From Anaerolineae bacterium (GTDB taxonomy: Bacteria > Chloroflexota > Anaerolineae > JAFGEY01), in NCBI GenBank assembly GCA_016929775.1, contig JAFGIE010000062.1, forward strand, positions 1 to 35,917: a stretch of 35,917 nucleotides of DNA. The letters are read 5' to 3'. Under the pieces are notes generated by a model, which saw only the letters and a program-made list of their open reading frames with translations, was not told where the DNA came from and did not search any database. Below, piece by piece: positions 32,259-35,917 of this stretch. Every line of letters starts with the position of its first letter. Within the stretch, counting starts at the first letter, position 1. A program made the translations under genes and the position numbers.

Positions 32259-32858
32259 TCAGAATCCCCGCAGCACCAGGGGCAGGAAAACCGGCGATCG
32301 GCTTACCTCCCACGACGACTCTACGCACCACACGTGCATTTTGGTCGTGTTGCACGGCGGGCTTGCTGGCACCCACGGCGCCGTTGCCGTAGGGACGGCA
32401 TCCCACACGTGGTCGAGCCGGACGGCAGAACCATAGACGCCGGGATCATCGCTCGTCCACCCCTGGCAGTTGCCCACCCCAGGGCCACTCACCCCGATCG
32501 ACTCCCAGTAGCCGGTGCGCACCCAGCCCGGGACCGCAGAAGGTGGGCCCGCACCCCCATCCGCTGCCAGGTAGCCGCGCGCCTTATCATAGACCAGCCG
32601 CGAGACGTCCCGGATCTCCCACAGTGCAGCCATGTGATACCCCTCGTCGCACGCCCCGAGCGCCCCCTTGGCGTCGTGCACGCCGTCCGTCAGGTAAAAG
32701 GCGCGCGGTGCAAGCGACAGGAACGCCGCGCGTTCTGCGCGTGCGCCCCCGCCCAGGGCCAAGAGTGCTGCGGCGATCGCCAGCAGCGCAATGCCCGCCG
32801 CTCGTCCCACAACGACCTCGACCGTCAGGCTGGGCGCACGCTCTTGTCTGTGGGCCAT
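32259..32858 (-). CDS. Secreted or anchored lectin-fold-like protein, copy 2
   Basis: 199 aa. A basic N-terminus and one hydrophobic helix (about 18-40) act as signal or anchor. The exported part shares a distinctive pattern with the next gene: C..GYHMA.LWEI.DVS.LVYD, then GPPS.V.GWVRTGY, NC..WTSD and VWCVE near the end. The NC..WTS and terminal WCVE elements resemble DUF1554/endostatin-like C-type lectin folds. It ends with a hydrophobic Pro/Leu tail (VFLPLVLRGF) like those seen on other Chloroflexota surface proteins. The start ATG at 32858 has GGAGG seven bases upstream, inside the end of the upstream gene. Function unknown. Confidence 0.7.
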   Translation of the reverse strand: MAHRQERAPSLTVEVVVGRAAGIALLAIAAALLALGGGARAERAAFLSLAPRAFYLTDGVHDAKGALGACDEGYHMAALWEIRDVSRLVYDKARGYLAADGGAGPPSAVPGWVRTGYWESIGVSGPGVGNCQGWTSDDPGVYGSAVRLDHVWDAVPTATAPWVPASPPCNTTKMHVWCVESSWEVSRSPVFLPLVLRGF

Positions 32859-32860
32859 GG

Positions 32861-33421
32861 CTAGTCCTCCACGCACCACACGCGCCTAGGAGTGTCGCAG
32901 CTGTCCTCCAAGAGCACAGCTCTCCACGGGCTGATCGCGACACCGGCGTTGTCCCAGTTTGCACCCAGCATCACCACGGTCCCATAGTGGTCGACGCTGT
33001 CGCTGGTCCACGCCATGCAGTTCGCCACGCCTGGACTTCCCGGGGATCCGTCGGGCGAGTGATAGCCGGTGCGCACCCAACCGGTCACGTTCGACGGTGG
33101 GCCCTCTCCGGCGTCCGCAGCCGCGTAGCCCCAGTCCTGGTCGTAGACCAGGTTGGTCACGTCCCAGATCTCCCACAGCGAGGCCATGTGATACCCGGCG
33201 GCGCAGGCGTTGCTCGCCTTGATCCCGGTGTAGGCCTCGGTGACCGTGAGATAGAAGCCACGCGCCGTCGCCGCCTGCGCCTCCAGCGCCGGCATCACAG
33301 ATCCGTCCCCCGCTGCCCAGGCGGTCGAACCCGTGAGCGCGATCAGCGCCAACCCGATCGCCAGCAGCCACAGTGCGGCAAGGTCCACCCGAACGCGGAT
33401 CGTCAACTGCTTGTGCCCCAT
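32861..33421 (-). CDS. Secreted lectin-fold-like protein, copy 1
   Basis: 186 aa, paralogue of the following gene, to which it is joined with two bases between stop and start. A single hydrophobic helix (about 12-36, ending AWA) looks like a cleavable signal peptide. The mature part carries the same landmarks: C..GYHMASLWEIWDV, GWVRTGYH, NCMAWTSD, YG, then PW, CDT and VWCVED at the C-terminus. Six or so cysteines in the mature part would allow disulfides outside the cell. The start ATG has AGGAGGG seven or so bases upstream. It follows comEC by 20 bases. The C-type-lectin-like fold is inferred from the WTS and WCVE signatures; the ligand is unknown. Confidence 0.72.
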   Translation of the reverse strand: MGHKQLTIRVRVDLAALWLLAIGLALIALTGSTAWAAGDGSVMPALEAQAATARGFYLTVTEAYTGIKASNACAAGYHMASLWEIWDVTNLVYDQDWGYAAADAGEGPPSNVTGWVRTGYHSPDGSPGSPGVANCMAWTSDSVDHYGTVVMLGANWDNAGVAISPWRAVLLEDSCDTPRRVWCVED

Positions 33422-33441
33422 AGGATCCCTCCTCTGCTATC

Positions 33442-35814
33442 TCACTTGCGCGCCCGTACCTCGTACCGCACGCCATCGCTGATCACCTCGATGCTCCCTC
33501 GCTCGTCAGTGCGCGCCACTGTAGCCCCACAGCCGACCAGTCGCGCCATGACCGCTGGATCTGGCCCATCCCCACGTCCCCCTTTTCCCCACGAGATGAC
33601 GCCCAGCGCAGGCTGCGCCGCCTCCAGGAACCGCGGCGTCGTCGCTCCCTCACGCCCGTGCGCCGCGACCTGCAGCACGTCGCAGCGCAGGTCCTCGCCG
33701 CGTGCCTGCATCGCCGCCTCGGTCGCCATCTCTGCGCCGGCGGCGAACAGGAAGCACGTGCGCCCATAGTCGATCCGGAGCACGACCGGTTGCCCGGGCG
33801 TGTCGTCCGCCGCCGGGTGCAGCACCCGGATCGAGACGCCATCGCCCAGCGCAGCCACCGTCCCCGCAACGGGCGCTACGACCGGCGTGCCCTGCGCCTG
33901 TGCCGCGTCGATCAGCGCCGCGTAGGTCGCTGTGGGCTCTGCGTCCGCGGCAGGCGTCCACAGGTAGGACACCTTGTAGCGCTCGACGATCGGCACCAGC
34001 CCCACCATCCGCTGATCGGTCAGCTCGGTCAGCACCGCCAGGTCGACGCTGCGGTCCGCAAAGGGCAGGCGTCGCCCCAGGTGCGCCACCATCGCCGTTG
34101 CCGAAGGCCCCCCGTCGACGATCACCTGCCGTCCCGACGGCGTCTCGACGAGGACGGCGTCGCCCGCGCCGACGTCCAGGTAGGTGACGTGCAGACGCCC
34201 GTCGGGCATCTGCAGCGCTGCGAGCCAAACCAAAGCGGCGGCGACCCCCATTGCGCCCAGCAGCGCCGCCCGCTGCCAGACCACGCGGAGCGCCGCCTTG
34301 GTCCGCGCCCAGACCGCATGCCGCCTCGCCACCGATGCGCCCATCCACCACACTCCCCCGCCCAGTAGGCCATACCAGGCCCAGACGTGCGCCGCGTGCA
34401 CGTCGCTGACGGTTACCGCAGCGTGAGGGAGCTGCGCTGTCCATTCCACCACCCAGATCGTCCACGCCAGGAACAGCCACGCCGCCCAGCCAAGCAGGCG
34501 CCCCATGGGCAGCCACGCCATGCCCGCCACGGTCGCCAGCCCGCCCCACAACATGACCTGCTGCTGCGCCGGCAGCACGAGCGCATTGCTGAGCATGGTC
34601 ACCAGCGACAGTGTGCCAAAGTGATAGACGACGATCGGCAGCGTCGTCAACTGGGCGCACGTCGTGAGCACCACGGGCTCGTTGAGGATGCGCGCGACAG
34701 GCGCCGCCCAGCGCCCCGGCAGGAACAGCGCCAGCGCAGCCTCGAACCTGCGCCCCAGCGGATCTGCCAGCGTCACCAAGCCCAGCGTTGCCGCAAAGGA
34801 GAGCACGAATCCCAGGTCCCACAGCAGGTGCGGATTCCACGCTGTCATCAGCAGCGCGGTGGCAAAGAGCGCGTTCGCCGAGCTGTTCTGGCGCCCCAGG
34901 TGCTCGCCCCACACGGCGATACAGCTCATCACCGCCGCGCGCATCACCGCACCCGACCCGCCGACGAAAACCGCATATAGCGCGATCGCCGCGGTCGAAA
35001 ACCACGCCGCATACCGCCGCCCGACGACGCGCACGCTGATCCGCGTGAGCAGCCCCCCGACGATCGCAAAGTTAAAGCCCGAGATGGCGATGATGTGCGC
35101 TGTGCCGGTGGCGTCGAAATCGGCGACAAGGTCGCGCGGCAACCCCGTATCCACCCCCAACAGGATACCGCTCAGCAGCGCAGCCGCAGGTTCGGGCAGG
35201 ATCTGGGCGACCGTGTGCTGCGCCCGTCCCTTCACCGCAAGCAGAGCCGCGTACAAGGGACTGCCCTGCCCGTGCGCCAGCACGACGACCTGCGTGCCGC
35301 TCAGCAAGCTGTACACGCCACGATGAGCCAAGTAGTCGCGATAGGAGAACCCGGCGAGATCGGGAGGTGTCCGCAAGAGGCCCTGCACACGCAGCCGGTC
35401 GCCGTAGGCATAGGTCGGATAGCGGGGCACGCGGACGAGGACGGCTCCCTCGACGCGAACCGGGACGCCCTCCCCGAGCGACAGCCTCTCTGCCTCCAGG
35501 CGCAGGTTGGCATACGTATCGCGCACGTCCGGTTCGGCGGCGACCACGCCGGTCAGCGTCACCCACCCCCGACCGTTGTACGTGGAGACGCTCCGCTCGT
35601 CCAGCCAGGGTGCCGCAACCAGGTAGCGCATCGCCCCCAGTGCGAGCAACAGGACGCTGACCGCCGCCCAGCGCACGTGCGGCGCCTGGCGCCACAGGCA
35701 TGCAGCGCCGAGCGCGAGCAGCGCGCACAGCCCCCAGGGCGCGAGAGATGCGCCCATCCGCGAGCCGGCATAGATCCCAATCAGCCACGCGGTCGAGAGC
35801 GCTATCAGCGCCAC
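33442..35814 (-). CDS. comEC: ComEC/Rec2-like DNA channel protein with degenerate MBL domain
   Basis: 790-aa integral membrane protein matching ComEC, the channel that passes single-stranded DNA into the cytoplasm during transformation. The N-terminal region has an OB-like domain (about 70-180), then the Competence domain with about ten helices (about 195-500; ISGFNFAIVGG and GSGAVMRAAVM are typical). The C-terminal metallo-beta-lactamase-like domain starts with DVGAGDA...DGG (near 547-570), but where the family has THPHADHIGG this protein has TELTDQRMVG. The later AHHG motif reads AAHG. The start is GTG with AGGTGA just upstream. Transport may persist; nuclease activity is unlikely. Confidence 0.9.
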   Translation of the reverse strand: MALIALSTAWLIGIYAGSRMGASLAPWGLCALLALGAACLWRQAPHVRWAAVSVLLLALGAMRYLVAAPWLDERSVSTYNGRGWVTLTGVVAAEPDVRDTYANLRLEAERLSLGEGVPVRVEGAVLVRVPRYPTYAYGDRLRVQGLLRTPPDLAGFSYRDYLAHRGVYSLLSGTQVVVLAHGQGSPLYAALLAVKGRAQHTVAQILPEPAAALLSGILLGVDTGLPRDLVADFDATGTAHIIAISGFNFAIVGGLLTRISVRVVGRRYAAWFSTAAIALYAVFVGGSGAVMRAAVMSCIAVWGEHLGRQNSSANALFATALLMTAWNPHLLWDLGFVLSFAATLGLVTLADPLGRRFEAALALFLPGRWAAPVARILNEPVVLTTCAQLTTLPIVVYHFGTLSLVTMLSNALVLPAQQQVMLWGGLATVAGMAWLPMGRLLGWAAWLFLAWTIWVVEWTAQLPHAAVTVSDVHAAHVWAWYGLLGGGVWWMGASVARRHAVWARTKAALRVVWQRAALLGAMGVAAALVWLAALQMPDGRLHVTYLDVGAGDAVLVETPSGRQVIVDGGPSATAMVAHLGRRLPFADRSVDLAVLTELTDQRMVGLVPIVERYKVSYLWTPAADAEPTATYAALIDAAQAQGTPVVAPVAGTVAALGDGVSIRVLHPAADDTPGQPVVLRIDYGRTCFLFAAGAEMATEAAMQARGEDLRCDVLQVAAHGREGATTPRFLEAAQPALGVISWGKGGRGDGPDPAVMARLVGCGATVARTDERGSIEVISDGVRYEVRARK

Positions 35815-35856
35815 ATCTCACCTCGCAGTGCCCCGGCGCTCGCTAGGTAACGTGAC

Positions 35857-35917
35857 TCAGGCGCCGGGCGTCGGATCGCCCTCCCACCCACAGAGCGGGC
35901 GCGTCGCCTCATAGATC
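35857..35917 (-). CDS. Probable 3' end of a further - strand gene
   Basis: From the right edge, one - strand frame is open for 19 codons and ends at a TGA (35857-35859), 42 bases before the comEC start. The peptide ends CGWEGDPTPGA. Too little is visible for any family assignment; it is included because its position fits an upstream gene of the same transcript. Confidence 0.35.
   Translation of the reverse strand, partial: IYEATRPLCGWEGDPTPGA

Noticed and set aside
1..35917. tRNA, rRNA, insertion sequences or integrase genes
   Set aside because: I checked the gaps between genes and saw no tRNA-like cloverleaf with a GTTC T-loop, no rRNA stretch and no transposase or integrase motif.

Overview
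The window is GC-rich, densely coded bacterial DNA. Gene content points to the phylum Chloroflexota (Anaerolineae-like). It holds a DUF3090 protein, short half-TPR tails with an alanine-tryptophan pattern, a MacAB-like exporter with an AbrB-type tail on one ATPase, and GC-rich palindromic repeats. This assignment is inference from families and style; there is no rRNA or tRNA in the window to confirm it.

Layout. 1-1656: the 3' part of a secreted subtilisin-like protease, closed by a strong hairpin terminator. 1770-10534: one promoter followed by ten tightly packed genes on the + strand. They encode an alpha/beta hydrolase, a tocopherol-cyclase-like protein, a CruF/DUF422 membrane protein, a pteridine-reductase-like SDR, FolB, FolK, a CrtI-type desaturase, a fused lycopene cyclase, a CrtZ hydroxylase and a CPD photolyase. 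This reads as a light-protection operon joining carotenoid tailoring, pterin/folate supply and light-driven DNA repair. 10549-11930: endonuclease III (-) and a DUF3090 gene (+) that appears to carry a one-base deletion. 11976-19002 (-): TrmFO, a YhaM-like OB-HD exonuclease, an unknown protein, a membrane GAF receptor with no kinase domain, and an anchored esterase. 19157-20888 (+): NadE, a CMD/AhpD-like protein and a flavodoxin, ending in an array of GC-rich palindromes (20855-21115).

21131-23698 (-): acyl-CoA dehydrogenase, a zinc-ribbon membrane protein and a VUT/YhhQ-type queuosine-precursor transporter, with a 117-bp inverted-repeat element in front of the transporter. 23902-24576 (+): an archaemetzincin-like protein whose catalytic motif has decayed. 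24580-30674 (-): a MacAB-like export operon (lipoprotein adaptor, 964-aa FtsX-type permease, two ATPases) with a long, hairpin-rich leader. 31030-32220 (+): a sulfotransferase. 32259-35814 (-): two tandem secreted paralogues and ComEC, whose metallo-beta-lactamase-like domain has lost its metal motif. The right edge carries the probable end of one more - strand gene.

The most interesting unit is the photoprotection operon. Its enzymes suggest a monocyclic hydroxylated carotenoid, and its pterin genes could feed the folate antenna of the photolyase. Next come the hairpin-rich export leader, the inactivated archaemetzincin and ComEC active sites, and the kinase-less membrane receptor.
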